From the NCBI RefSeq assembly GCF_014651675.1, contig NZ_BMXI01000006.1, forward strand, positions 124,001-188,000: DNA of 64,000 nucleotides, written 5' to 3'. This document shows positions 8,242 to 17,499 of the stretch, one piece after another (position 1 is the first letter of the stretch; the number at the start of each line of letters is the position of its first letter). Source of the stretch: Roseibacillus persicicus. Its GTDB lineage: Bacteria > Verrucomicrobiota > Verrucomicrobiia > Verrucomicrobiales > Akkermansiaceae. The notes under the pieces were generated by a model. It saw only the letters and a program-made list of their open reading frames with translations, searched no databases and was not told the DNA's origin. Position numbers and translations under genes: made by a program.

Positions 8242-9086
8242 CGCGAAAGCAGGTTGCGGGATTGGAGAAAGAGCCGGAGAGCGGCGAGAAAGGGTTGGTC
8301 CGTGCGGAGCAGAAAGTGGTCGATGGAGGCGCCTTGTAGGTCGGCGACGGCGTCTGCGGTGCTGGCGAATTGATGCTTTGCGGGGGCGGTCACCGTGCGG
8401 GCGCTTTCCGCATCGCGGGCGCGAAGGATTCCGGCTCCGGCCAAGCCGTCTTCCGCCGGGTCGCGGAGAAGGATGGTGACTAGATCGTGTCGGCCGTTGA
8501 CGAGCTTCAGCGCCGGAATCGCTTCCGGGTCGTGGAGGTCGGAAAGGACGAAGATGAGTGAGCGCTGCTTGAGGGAGGGATTGAGCGCGAGGAGCTTTTC
8601 ACCCAGCTGGGTCTTTTCCACAAAGTCAAAGTGGCGCAGTTGATGGAGCCAGAGGAGGAGGGTTTCGCGTGAGAGCGAAGGCGAGATCTTGAGGTCGCGC
8701 GAACCCGCCGCCATTAATCCCACTGGAGAAACCCGATCGAGACAGGCCAGGGCCAGGCCCCCGGCGATTTGCACTGCCAGTTGATACTTGGAGAGCTTGG
8801 TCGAGCTGAGGGTCATGGAGGCCGAGCTATCGACCACGAACCAGACCGGCAGTTGTTTAGGTGTTTCGTATTCCTTGATGTGCGGCACTCCCGTGCGGGC
8901 CGTGACCCGCCAGTCGATGGTCTTCACCGGGTCGCCGGGGACGTAGGGACGCGATTGCACGTATTCCAAGCCCGAACCGAGGAAAGGACTGCGATCGGTG
9001 CCGTAACTGAGGGAGTCGGCGAGCCGTTTGATAGCGATCACGAATTGCCGCGAGTCAAGGGGATCGGTCTGTTGCAGGGAGGGCAT
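8238..9086 (-). CDS. DUF58-family protein of the MoxR/Bat operon
   Basis: About 282 residues from the ATG at 9086; an upstream in-frame TTG at 9116 would add ten residues and looks less likely. It contains the DUF58 hallmark YVPGDPVKTIDWRVTART and, about 35 residues later, VWFVVDSSASM, a degenerate MIDAS-like turn at the start of the VWA-like fold that DUF58 resembles. DUF58 genes nearly always follow MoxR genes, and here the MoxR gene ends 64 bp upstream. The product is probably cytoplasmic and partners MoxR in maturing or remodelling the membrane VWA proteins. The 3' end overlaps the next gene by 4 bp. Confidence 0.9.
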   Translation of the reverse strand: MPSLQQTDPLDSRQFVIAIKRLADSLSYGTDRSPFLGSGLEYVQSRPYVPGDPVKTIDWRVTARTGVPHIKEYETPKQLPVWFVVDSSASMTLSSTKLSKYQLAVQIAGGLALACLDRVSPVGLMAAGSRDLKISPSLSRETLLLWLHQLRHFDFVEKTQLGEKLLALNPSLKQRSLIFVLSDLHDPEAIPALKLVNGRHDLVTILLRDPAEDGLAGAGILRARDAESARTVTAPAKHQFASTADAVADLQGASIDHFLLRTDQPFLAALRLFLQSRNLLSR

Positions 9087-9150
9087 GAACTGATTTTTTA
9101 CCACGAAGGCCACCAAAGACGCGAATCCCGGGCTTTCGTTTTTCGAAAAG

Positions 9151-10143
<993 letters not shown>

Positions 10144-10273
10144 AACTAAGGATAGAGAAACTTCCGCAATCAGCCGCAGCTCATAGGAAAGAGAACAGAA
10201 GGATCTCTAACTTTAATGTCGCAGGATGGGAAGCTTGTTTACGAAATGAACAAAACTGTCATTCGGCGGGCTC

Positions 10274-11635
10274 TTACTCAGGGACCTTCAGATGATGTCT
10301 TGCGGCAAATGCTTGTGCCGCCTCCGGGTCCTTTTCTTTCCAGCCGTAGAGGATGTCGACCATCAGGGCGTGGCGCTGGGGACTCGGGGAAAGGGTTTCC
10401 GCCCAGTCCGCCGCAGAGGATGGCTCGTGGGGCATAATGGTCTCGGCAAAAGAGAAAGTGGCCAGTTCCTTGAGATCGCCCGCGGGTTGTTCGCCGATCC
10501 ACTGCGCGGTCGCGCGGAAGTCGGATAGGGTCCAGTTTTCGATGGTGTTTCGGATCGCGTATTCTCGTGATTTGTTCGTGAGGTGTTTTGAGAAGAAGGG
10601 TAGCCAGGCCGCAGGGTCCCTTGGGTCGGACACTGTGATCTGGGTGGCGATGATTTCCCTCTCTTCCGCGCCGAGGTCAGAATTTACAAAGAGTGTCTCG
10701 CTTGCCTCGGGTCCTTCCGTTGCCAGAACCGTACCGAGCCGATTGTAGAGTTCACCTTGCAGGAGGAGATACCGGTAAGGTTCTCGAGAGTCTTGATTTG
10801 GTCCGACCTTTTTACTGAGTTCCCCGGCGATGAAATCGAGGAGGCTGAGTTTTCGCTCTTGCGAAGAGAGATCGAGCTCCCAGTTGGAAAAGAACTCCTC
10901 GATATCAGCTTCATTCATGGCTGCAAAGAGGGGAAGGGCTTGAGAGAAGTCCCGGGAGAATTCGTTCTCCAGAATACCAATCTGCACCGCCCGCAAGGCC
11001 TCTTCGGAAGCGAGGTCGGGGTTGTTCGTCAGCCACTCTTTTGCAGCCTGCGGGTCGAATGCGGTCCACTCGGTGAGCGCCATCATGATGAGTTCAGGGA
11101 ACTCGCCGTTCTCGTAGGCAGGGTATCTTAGTGCGAGCTTCGGCTTGAGGTCGCTCAGAAGCGCGAGGCCATCCTCGGGATACGATTGGATGAGAGTCGT
11201 CAAAATTGGTTCCATCACTTGGGGACGCTCGTCTTCAGTGAGTTCCTCGCTGTCCCAAAGGAGTTCGAAGAGCTGGATGAGCACGCTGGGATCTTGCTCA
11301 AAGAGATCGGAGAAAAAGGACATCAACTCCATTTCGAATTCGGGAGAAAAGTCGTTGGACGTCCGTGCTTGTTTGGCCAAGTGGAGAAGTTCTTTTGCGT
11401 AATCCTGAGCTGCGGTCTGCGCTATGGGACGCTGCGACTGTTCGTGGTCTCGAAGGCTCGTTCCTGAAAGGGATTTTGTCCGGCGGGTGCCATCGGTCGG
11501 GATGCCGAGAGCTCGTGCCTGCGTCATCAGTTGCGATTGGGTCTCTCGATCACGTGCAATTTGCCTCTCTTGGAGAAACAGCAACGGGGCGGTGGCCGCC
11601 ACAATTAGGACCGTGTAGAGGTGGGGCTTTTTCAT
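10274..11635 (-). CDS. Signal-anchored helical-repeat protein (paralogue 1)
   Basis: 453 residues with an N-terminal signal anchor (about residues 8-21) and an ectodomain made of short helical repeats rich in Trp, Ala, Leu and acidic residues (phrases such as AAKEWLTNNPDLASEEAL and ATAQWIGEQPAGDLKELA). This pattern of loosely TPR-like repeats with a conserved W(L/I) position is common in multicopy secreted proteins of Verrucomicrobiota, whose function is not known to me. The start ATG overlaps the stop of the upstream paralogue by 4 bp (ATGA), so the two are probably translated together. A third gene of similar design is at 35887-37269. Confidence 0.7.
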   Translation of the reverse strand: MKKPHLYTVLIVAATAPLLFLQERQIARDRETQSQLMTQARALGIPTDGTRRTKSLSGTSLRDHEQSQRPIAQTAAQDYAKELLHLAKQARTSNDFSPEFEMELMSFFSDLFEQDPSVLIQLFELLWDSEELTEDERPQVMEPILTTLIQSYPEDGLALLSDLKPKLALRYPAYENGEFPELIMMALTEWTAFDPQAAKEWLTNNPDLASEEALRAVQIGILENEFSRDFSQALPLFAAMNEADIEEFFSNWELDLSSQERKLSLLDFIAGELSKKVGPNQDSREPYRYLLLQGELYNRLGTVLATEGPEASETLFVNSDLGAEEREIIATQITVSDPRDPAAWLPFFSKHLTNKSREYAIRNTIENWTLSDFRATAQWIGEQPAGDLKELATFSFAETIMPHEPSSAADWAETLSPSPQRHALMVDILYGWKEKDPEAAQAFAARHHLKVPE

Positions 11636-12948
11636 GGCATGTCATCTTGCTGACCGCTCTCCCAGCGTTCTCGCAGGATGGGATCTTTGATTTTGGCGAT
11701 GAGGAGTTGGATAGCTGGGCCAGAGCTTTCCGCGCGGTTGGCGAGTTGGTCGGCGCCGTGGGTGAGAAAGCTGTCGATCAGCTCGTCGTCCGGGTATTGC
11801 TGGTACTCTTTCTCCAAAAGCGAAAGGGTGCGCGCCAAATCGGAGTCCTCGTGCTCCAGCCGAATCGCCAGGGTTTTGCCCATCACGCGGGCCTGATCCG
11901 CAGGGCTGTATCGGGCGATGAACTCGCGGGTGGACTGCAATTCGGTTTCTAGAGGAAGAGGTTCATACCATCTGCTGTTCTCGATGCGCTCGTTGATCGC
12001 AGCCAGGGCGATGGGAGCGACCTCGAACTGGGAGGATGCGATTGCATTGAGAAAGGTCTCGGTCCCTTCCAATTTGATTCCGGCCAGAATGCCACCCATA
12101 TGGTTCAAAACCTCGTATTGCTGCTCCTCGGGCAGCGCTTCCCGAATGAGTGTCGCCAACTCAGTAAATTCGGACTCTTTCTGAAGATCGAGAAAGGAGG
12201 AGGTGTTCGCAGAAAGCGTCTGCAGTCGAAGGTCGGGGGAGAGTGAGAGGAGGCGGCCCCGGGCGGACTGGGTATCGGATTGAAGGAGGGAGAAGAAGGC
12301 CGCACTTTCGAATTGAACTCGAGTCTGGTCATTCGCGGTCAAGGACTTGGGCTGAAGGGAACCGTCGGCAATGCGTGCATCCAACCAAGCGACTGCTTCC
12401 TTCGGCTCGCTGCTGGACCAAAGCGAAAAGATGTCATTGAGATGCCAGCTATAAAGGATGGCGTCATAGTGTGCTTGGGAAAAAGCTCGATTGAGAGCGG
12501 TTTCGGGAGCGACCTGGCCCAATCGGGTGATGACGTTTTCCACGAGGCTTTCGTAGTCATCGGCACTCAGGGGCAGGGTGGGGGCTCGGTCCAAGAGCTC
12601 ACAAAGTTCCTCCTCCGTAGCCTCGAGCAAGAGTTTGCGGAAGACGACGCTGGTTCGCATGTCGGACATTTCGCCTCGAGAATCTGCTTGGACGAGCTTG
12701 CGCAAATCTTCGTCGGAAAGCTGGAGAAAACCCGTCGTCCCGGCGGGCAGGACCGATGGCACCCGGACGGTTTTATTGCGGGATGAGTTCTGCGGTGAAC
12801 TCGGGGCCGAGGGGTGAAGCTCTTCGTGTTTCGCGATGGCCGCCTGCAAGTCGGCATTGCGAAGCTGAATTCCGTGCCGGTGATTCTGGCGAATGAAAAA
12901 GGCGAGGAGGTAAATTCCTAGCGCGAGAACCGGAAGGGCGAACTTCAT
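11632..12948 (-). CDS. Signal-anchored helical-repeat protein (paralogue 2)
   Basis: 438 residues. An N-terminal hydrophobic segment (FALPVLALGIYLLAFFI) is followed by a basic HRHGIQLR stretch and then an all-helical ectodomain with repeats like those of the downstream gene (for example EAVAWLDARIADGSLQPKSL and LDRAPTLPLSADDYESLV). It is first in a two-gene unit with the gene at 10274-11635 and overlaps it by 4 bp. The ATG at 12948 faces dnaA across an AT-rich intergenic region. No enzymatic motif is visible, and a scaffolding or envelope role is only a guess. Confidence 0.7.
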   Translation of the reverse strand: MKFALPVLALGIYLLAFFIRQNHRHGIQLRNADLQAAIAKHEELHPSAPSSPQNSSRNKTVRVPSVLPAGTTGFLQLSDEDLRKLVQADSRGEMSDMRTSVVFRKLLLEATEEELCELLDRAPTLPLSADDYESLVENVITRLGQVAPETALNRAFSQAHYDAILYSWHLNDIFSLWSSSEPKEAVAWLDARIADGSLQPKSLTANDQTRVQFESAAFFSLLQSDTQSARGRLLSLSPDLRLQTLSANTSSFLDLQKESEFTELATLIREALPEEQQYEVLNHMGGILAGIKLEGTETFLNAIASSQFEVAPIALAAINERIENSRWYEPLPLETELQSTREFIARYSPADQARVMGKTLAIRLEHEDSDLARTLSLLEKEYQQYPDDELIDSFLTHGADQLANRAESSGPAIQLLIAKIKDPILRERWESGQQDDMP

Positions 12949-13483
12949 GACTAGACCCAGATTGGGGAAGGGATGAGGCTCTGTCGAGAATAGGGATGGG
13001 TGTCCGTTGCAAGGAGCTCATTATTAGGTCCGTGACTTGTTGGAGTTGAGCCATTGACAAAGCCTTGAAAGTGGGGGGGTTAGGAAGGTTTTTAAAAAAG
13101 TGGTTGGGAAGTCGTGGCTGTTGAGATCTCTTAAATGGCCTTCCTTTTCTTCAGAGAGTTAGTATCTTTAAGTGGTTTTTAATGAGTTTATTGTGAACTA
13201 ATTTTACTTCTAAAATAGAAATGCAATTTTCGGCAAAGGTGACGAATCTGTGACATGATTATTTGCCCTCGTTAAATGATTCTGGAGTCAAGCCCGATGA
13301 AAATTTTGGTGTGGAACGCATGGTTTTAAGGGGAGAAAAAAGTTCCCCGCGAAAGACTGATTCTAACACTTGGCGAAGTTAGGAATTCTCTCCTAGAACT
13401 TCGGCCTCGTCAGCGACAACGAGAACGTGGTCAGCCTCAGTGGTAGCCTTGTTGTTGCTGGAGAGAGTCTTCTCAAAAATCCG
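12949..13483. other. AT-rich intergenic region upstream of dnaA, possible origin region
   Basis: Genes to the left run leftward and dnaA-dnaN run rightward, so transcription diverges from here, as expected around many bacterial origins. The section from about 13120 to 13330 is clearly more AT-rich than its surroundings. I could not find a convincing cluster of DnaA boxes (TTATCCACA or one mismatch), so the origin call rests only on position, gene direction and composition. Confidence 0.3.
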
Positions 13484-14968
13484 ATGCCTAGCCCAGAATT
13501 CCCCCCCAATGATTCATTCTCAAACGAAACTCCAAGTGACCTGCCTGAGTCAGGTCTTTCCTCCGAACGCGGTTCGGTAGTCGAACCGAAAAAGCTTTGG
13601 GCGCAGATTGCTCCCGAATTGAAGTCCTTGGTTCGTGAGAATGTCTTCGAGCGTTGGTTTGCGGACGCGAGGCTCGACCACGACGAAGATGGCACCTGGG
13701 TATTGACGGTTCCTAGCGACACTCACTGTCTCTGGATCGAAACGAATTTCATGCCCGAGCTTTGCGCCTCCCTGGGAACTGTTCTGGATCCCGCAGAGGC
13801 CGGCCAGGTCCGGGTGCGGGCGGAAGATGCCGTTCCTACTGTCGAGACCGATGAAGCGGAGGACAGTCAGCGGGGTGAGCGCGAGCTTTTCGCTGAAATC
13901 GCAACCAGCAGTGATGCTGACAGCAACCTGAAGCGCTTGGTCAAGCGGGCCCGTCTCAATCCCGCCAACACCTTTGACCGCTTCGTGGTGGGGAGTAGTA
14001 ACGAATTTGCGCATGCTGCTTGTTTGGCGGTCGCACAGGGGAAGGGGCAGGCCTACAACCCCCTTTTCATCCACGGAGGTTCGGGGATGGGAAAGACCCA
14101 CCTCGCACAGGCATTGGGTCAGGAGTTCATCCGCAACCGACCGAAGACCAAGGTGGTCTATTTGACCTGCGAGCAGTTCACCAACGAGTTCATCGACGCG
14201 GTGCAGAAGGGGAGCCTGACTCGTTTTCGTGCGAATTACCGTAAGGCGGAGGTCCTCATCGTCGACGATGTTCAGTTTCTCAAAGGGAAGGAAAAAACAG
14301 GTGATGAGTTCTTCCACACCTTCAACGCCCTCCTCGATCTTCAGGCCCAGATCATCCTGACCTCGGATCGGCCGGCTTGTGAGATTCAGAGCCTTGAATC
14401 TCGCCTTATGACTCGCTTTGAAAGCGGTCTGACAGTCGCTCTTGAGCCGCCTTCCCTGGAGATGCGGGTCGCCATTTTGCAGAAAAAAATGGAGGAGTGG
14501 AAAGCGAAGATTCCCCACGAGATTCTCGTTTTCATCGCGGAACGGGTTCGCAGCAGTGTCCGTCGTCTCGAAGGGGCCCTCGTGAGGGTTGCCACTTACT
14601 CCTCATTGGGGAGCGGAGACCTCTCCATCGCCCGGGCAGAGTCTTTGCTGAAGGACATTCTGCGCGAGGAATCCACGCGCAAGGTGACCATCGACTCAAT
14701 CCAGCGCGCGGTCGCCGACTACTTCGACCTGCGGGTTGCTGACATGACAGGACGGCGCCGACCCAAGAATATCGCCCATGCCCGGCAGGTTGCGATGTAT
14801 TTGAGCCGCGAATTGACGAAAAATTCTTTGATGGAGATTGGAGAGGCCTTCGGAGGGCGGGACCACGGAACCATCATTCACGCGGTCAAGAAGGTGAAGT
14901 CCCTTGTGGAATCCGAGGAAGAAACCCGGGAGGCCGTGGACCATTTGGCCGCTTGTCTCAATCGCTAG
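13484..14968 (+). CDS. dnaA: Chromosomal replication initiator protein DnaA
   Basis: 494 residues from the ATG at 13484; an in-frame GTG at 13427 would add 19 residues that look unlike DnaA. Domain I is KKLWAQIAPELKSLVRENVFERWF. An acidic linker follows, then the AAA+ domain with Walker A GGSGMGKTH (residues 198-206) and Walker B VLIVDDVQFL. The DnaA signature GGRDHGTIIHAV sits in the C-terminal DNA-binding domain IV. It opens the origin and loads the replisome. dnaN follows 99 bp downstream in the same direction, the classic order. Confidence 0.98.
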   Translation: MPSPEFPPNDSFSNETPSDLPESGLSSERGSVVEPKKLWAQIAPELKSLVRENVFERWFADARLDHDEDGTWVLTVPSDTHCLWIETNFMPELCASLGTVLDPAEAGQVRVRAEDAVPTVETDEAEDSQRGERELFAEIATSSDADSNLKRLVKRARLNPANTFDRFVVGSSNEFAHAACLAVAQGKGQAYNPLFIHGGSGMGKTHLAQALGQEFIRNRPKTKVVYLTCEQFTNEFIDAVQKGSLTRFRANYRKAEVLIVDDVQFLKGKEKTGDEFFHTFNALLDLQAQIILTSDRPACEIQSLESRLMTRFESGLTVALEPPSLEMRVAILQKKMEEWKAKIPHEILVFIAERVRSSVRRLEGALVRVATYSSLGSGDLSIARAESLLKDILREESTRKVTIDSIQRAVADYFDLRVADMTGRRRPKNIAHARQVAMYLSRELTKNSLMEIGEAFGGRDHGTIIHAVKKVKSLVESEEETREAVDHLAACLNR

Positions 14969-15067
14969 GACCCACTGATCCGCAAGACGCATCAGGTCAT
15001 AACCCGATGAGGGCTTGCAATGATTCGAACTTCTTAGAATTCTTAGGCAGCCTTCGGGTGTACCCTT

Positions 15068-16165
15068 ATGAAGTTTCGTATCGCAAAGGAAGCCTTTCTG
15101 GATGGTTTGCAGCAGGTCCAGCACGTGGTGAGCACGCGCACTACTCTGCCAATTCTCTCCAACGTCCTCATTGAGGCCAAAGACAATCAGCTCCGATTGA
15201 CTACAACCGACCTTGATGTCGGGGTCAGCGGGTCAGTCGAGGCCGAAGTGTTGAAGGAAGGCGCGACCACTTTACCGGCCAAGCGCTTGGTCAGCATTAT
15301 TCGCGAGCTTCCTTCTGCCGAAATCGAGATCTCCATCGATGCCAAGAATGTTGCCAACATCACGAGCGGGCCGAGTTTCTTCAAGATTATTGGACTCCCC
15401 AACGATGAGTTCCCTCCGCTTCCCGACTTCGACGATGCGAAGGAATACCGCATTCCGCAGATCATGTTCAAAGAGGGGCTGAAAAAGACTGCTTATGCGA
15501 TCTCAACCGATGAGACCCGGTATGTTCTCAACGGTATCTTCATTTCTTTCAAAGAGGGTAAGATGACTCTCGTCGCGACCGATGGACGTCGCCTGGCGAT
15601 GGTGGAAAACGAATTGGAATTCCCCGCCACCCACGAAACTGAAATCATCGTTCCCACCAAGGCCATCCAAGAGTTGGCACGTCTCACCAGCTTGGAAGGG
15701 GATGTCATTGTCAAACTCCAGTCCAATCAGATCTCCTTTGCGATTGGCGACAGCATCATCGTAAGCAAGCTCATTGAAGGAAATTATCCCAACTACCGAC
15801 AGGTGATTCCCGGAGAGAAAAAGGAGCGCTTGGACCTGAATCGCGAGTCCTTTTTCGAGACCGTCCGGCGGGTATCGCTTCTGTCATCGGAAAAGTCGAA
15901 TTCGGTGAAGTTGGTCTTCGGGCCCGACAACTTGGATGTGACCGCCAACTCGCCTGAAATTGGTGAGGCGAAAGAGTCCATGGCCGTTAAATACAGCGGT
16001 CCGACTTTCGCCATCGCTTTCAACCCCGACTTTCTCATGGCTCCACTCCGGAATCTGGAGGAGGAAGAACTTCATCTCGACCTGATTGATGAGATGAGCC
16101 CTGGTGTTTTGAGAGCTGCAGGCAACTTCCTTTACGTTCTCATGCCGATGCGGGTGACGAATTAA
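15068..16165 (+). CDS. dnaN: DNA polymerase III beta subunit (sliding clamp)
   Basis: 365 residues, the normal clamp length. It begins MKFRIAKEAFLDGLQQVQHVVSTR, continues with TTLPILSNVLIEA, and ends LYVLMPMRVTN, close to the usual MPMRL end that binds partner peptides. Three repeated clamp folds are expected: about 1-120, 125-245 and 246-365. It forms a ring around DNA that tethers polymerase III. It lies directly after dnaA and is followed by a rho-independent terminator. Confidence 0.98.
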   Translation: MKFRIAKEAFLDGLQQVQHVVSTRTTLPILSNVLIEAKDNQLRLTTTDLDVGVSGSVEAEVLKEGATTLPAKRLVSIIRELPSAEIEISIDAKNVANITSGPSFFKIIGLPNDEFPPLPDFDDAKEYRIPQIMFKEGLKKTAYAISTDETRYVLNGIFISFKEGKMTLVATDGRRLAMVENELEFPATHETEIIVPTKAIQELARLTSLEGDVIVKLQSNQISFAIGDSIIVSKLIEGNYPNYRQVIPGEKKERLDLNRESFFETVRRVSLLSSEKSNSVKLVFGPDNLDVTANSPEIGEAKESMAVKYSGPTFAIAFNPDFLMAPLRNLEEEELHLDLIDEMSPGVLRAAGNFLYVLMPMRVTN

Positions 16166-16196
16166 CTCTTCGAAAACGCAATTGGAACTGAACTTG

Positions 16197-16224
16197 AAAG
16201 GCCTCCTACGGGAGGTCTTTTTTT
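16197..16224 (+). terminator. Rho-independent terminator after dnaN
   Basis: A GGCCTCC arm, TACG loop and GGGAGGTC arm are followed directly by a run of seven T, 32 bp after the dnaN stop. Confidence 0.85.
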
Positions 16225-16921
16225 GGGGACCTGTGGCAAGGTCTGCGGGGCTCAAAAGATGGGGTTTCCTCTCGCTTGATTTTATATAAAATAAATCTAT
16301 CTGTCCCCGCGCCGAATGGTTGTAGCTAAAAGAGGATGGGGTGTTCGGGCTCAATTCCGCTCGATTACTGAAAATCAGAGGGTTCCCGCTCTTTTTGGTG
16401 TGTCAGTAATATATGTCTTTGTTGTCTTTTTGATTCGGTATCCTATTTTCGGGGGTCCGTTGATATTTTCGTTTATCGTTAGTCGCGATTGTAAAGATGT
16501 TTTTAATTACGTAATGTTAAGAAAAAGGTAGAAAAAGTTCGAGCTATCTGTATTTTTCCCACGCCTTCAACCGAGATGAAAAATTACTTGTTCCTCTTTT
16601 TCTTAATAGCAGCGAAAGCTCTCCTTATTTGGTTTGCGATTGTGCTGGTAGAGTCAGAGACCCTTGATACCTCCAGACCGCGACCCAGTATGAACGTGCA
16701 GAGGAGTTCTCATTGACTGATAGGGATTCTGGCCTGTTAGGTTAACAGGTTTGTATTGATACAACTAGTTTCCCCGCCCTTTCTTGGGCGTCTGTTAGAG
16801 ATGACTCGGTAGGACTGCTTTCCTCGTCGAGCCTCAGGACTCCATCATTGATTCAAGCAATCAAACGACCACCCGGCTATTGCCGCGGGGTGGATAGGAT
16901 TGCCGAAAACGTTTCTTACCT
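16225..16921. other. Orphan intergenic region of about 700 bp
   Basis: This stretch is AT-rich relative to the genes around it. It holds one doubtful small membrane ORF (16576-16716), a perfect 7-bp inverted repeat at 16733-16749 (CCTGTTA, spacer GGT, TAACAGG) and a second CTGTTAG at 16792-16798. A 71-codon frame at 16316-16531 has no recognisable features. No RNA family could be recognised by eye. Confidence 0.4.
16576..16716 (+). CDS. Possible small membrane protein (46 residues)
   Basis: The ATG at 16576 opens a frame coding for a single hydrophobic span (LFLFFLIAAKALLIWFAIVL) and a short hydrophilic tail. CCGAG lies just before the start but is a weak ribosome site. The AT-rich codon use differs from the neighbouring genes. 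It could be chance, or a newly arisen or transferred small gene. Confidence 0.25.
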   Translation: MKNYLFLFFLIAAKALLIWFAIVLVESETLDTSRPRPSMNVQRSSH

Positions 16922-17491
16922 TTAGGACAAGGATACTTGGAGGTCAGGGGACAGTTCCTCCAAGGCGTGGGCCAGATCCTCCGGGGAGGCGTTCTGAATC
17001 AGGGTGACTGAGGCGATGGTATGGAAGATCGCCTGGCCTGACTCGGGCGCAGGTTCCAGACGGGTTTCCATCTCGACAATGTTGGCGTTCTGGGAACGAA
17101 GAACGCGGGAAACTTCCGAGAGTATACCGGGACGGTCATTACCCAAAACATCGAGATGGTAGCTTGAGCGGACTTCGGAATCGTCGGCCGACGTTTCCTG
17201 AACGACGGAGATGCGCAAGTTGGCTGAAGAGAGGTTCTCCAAGGCGGTGGTGAGTCCTGCCGCGGCATCAGCAGGGCACGTCACCCGAACCAACCCTGCG
17301 AACTGGCCGGCCAATCGAGCCATCTGGGATTCCTGCCAACTGCCGCCGTGTTCGTTCACCGCGGATGCGAGGGAATCTACAATACCAGTCCGATCCGGAC
17401 CCAAAACCGTCAATACCAGCGTCTCTTGCATGCAGTAAACATGAACGACTTTCTTCCGTTCGTCCATGGAGGAAGAGACTTTCTCTTTCAT
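16922..17491 (-). CDS. Tandem ACT-domain protein (GcvR-like)
   Basis: 189 residues with two ACT domains. The first begins LVLTVLGPDRTGIVDSLASAVNEHGGSW (about 25-100) and the second SYHLDVLGNDRPGILSEVSRVLRSQNANI (about 105-185). The pair of xxGxDRPGI turns binds small ligands such as amino acids. The layout matches GcvR-type regulators of the glycine cleavage system, which act by binding other proteins and lack their own DNA-binding domain. The ATG at 17491 is used here, but MQETLV at 17431 is the start most homologues would suggest. It begins 9 bp after the gene upstream. The regulatory target is not shown by context, since no gcv genes are nearby. Confidence 0.8.
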   Translation of the reverse strand: MKEKVSSSMDERKKVVHVYCMQETLVLTVLGPDRTGIVDSLASAVNEHGGSWQESQMARLAGQFAGLVRVTCPADAAAGLTTALENLSSANLRISVVQETSADDSEVRSSYHLDVLGNDRPGILSEVSRVLRSQNANIVEMETRLEPAPESGQAIFHTIASVTLIQNASPEDLAHALEELSPDLQVSLS

Positions 17492-17499
17492 CCCGAGGC

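Noticed and set aside
12949-13483. DnaA-box cluster
   Set aside because: The best matches have two or more mismatches and are not clustered; I kept only the positional origin hint.
13427-13483. GTG start for dnaA
   Set aside because: The 19 extra residues do not resemble DnaA, and ATG at 13484 is a normal start.
16316-16531. Plus-strand 71-codon frame after dnaN
   Set aside because: No ribosome site and no recognisable sequence; composition matches noncoding AT-rich DNA around it.
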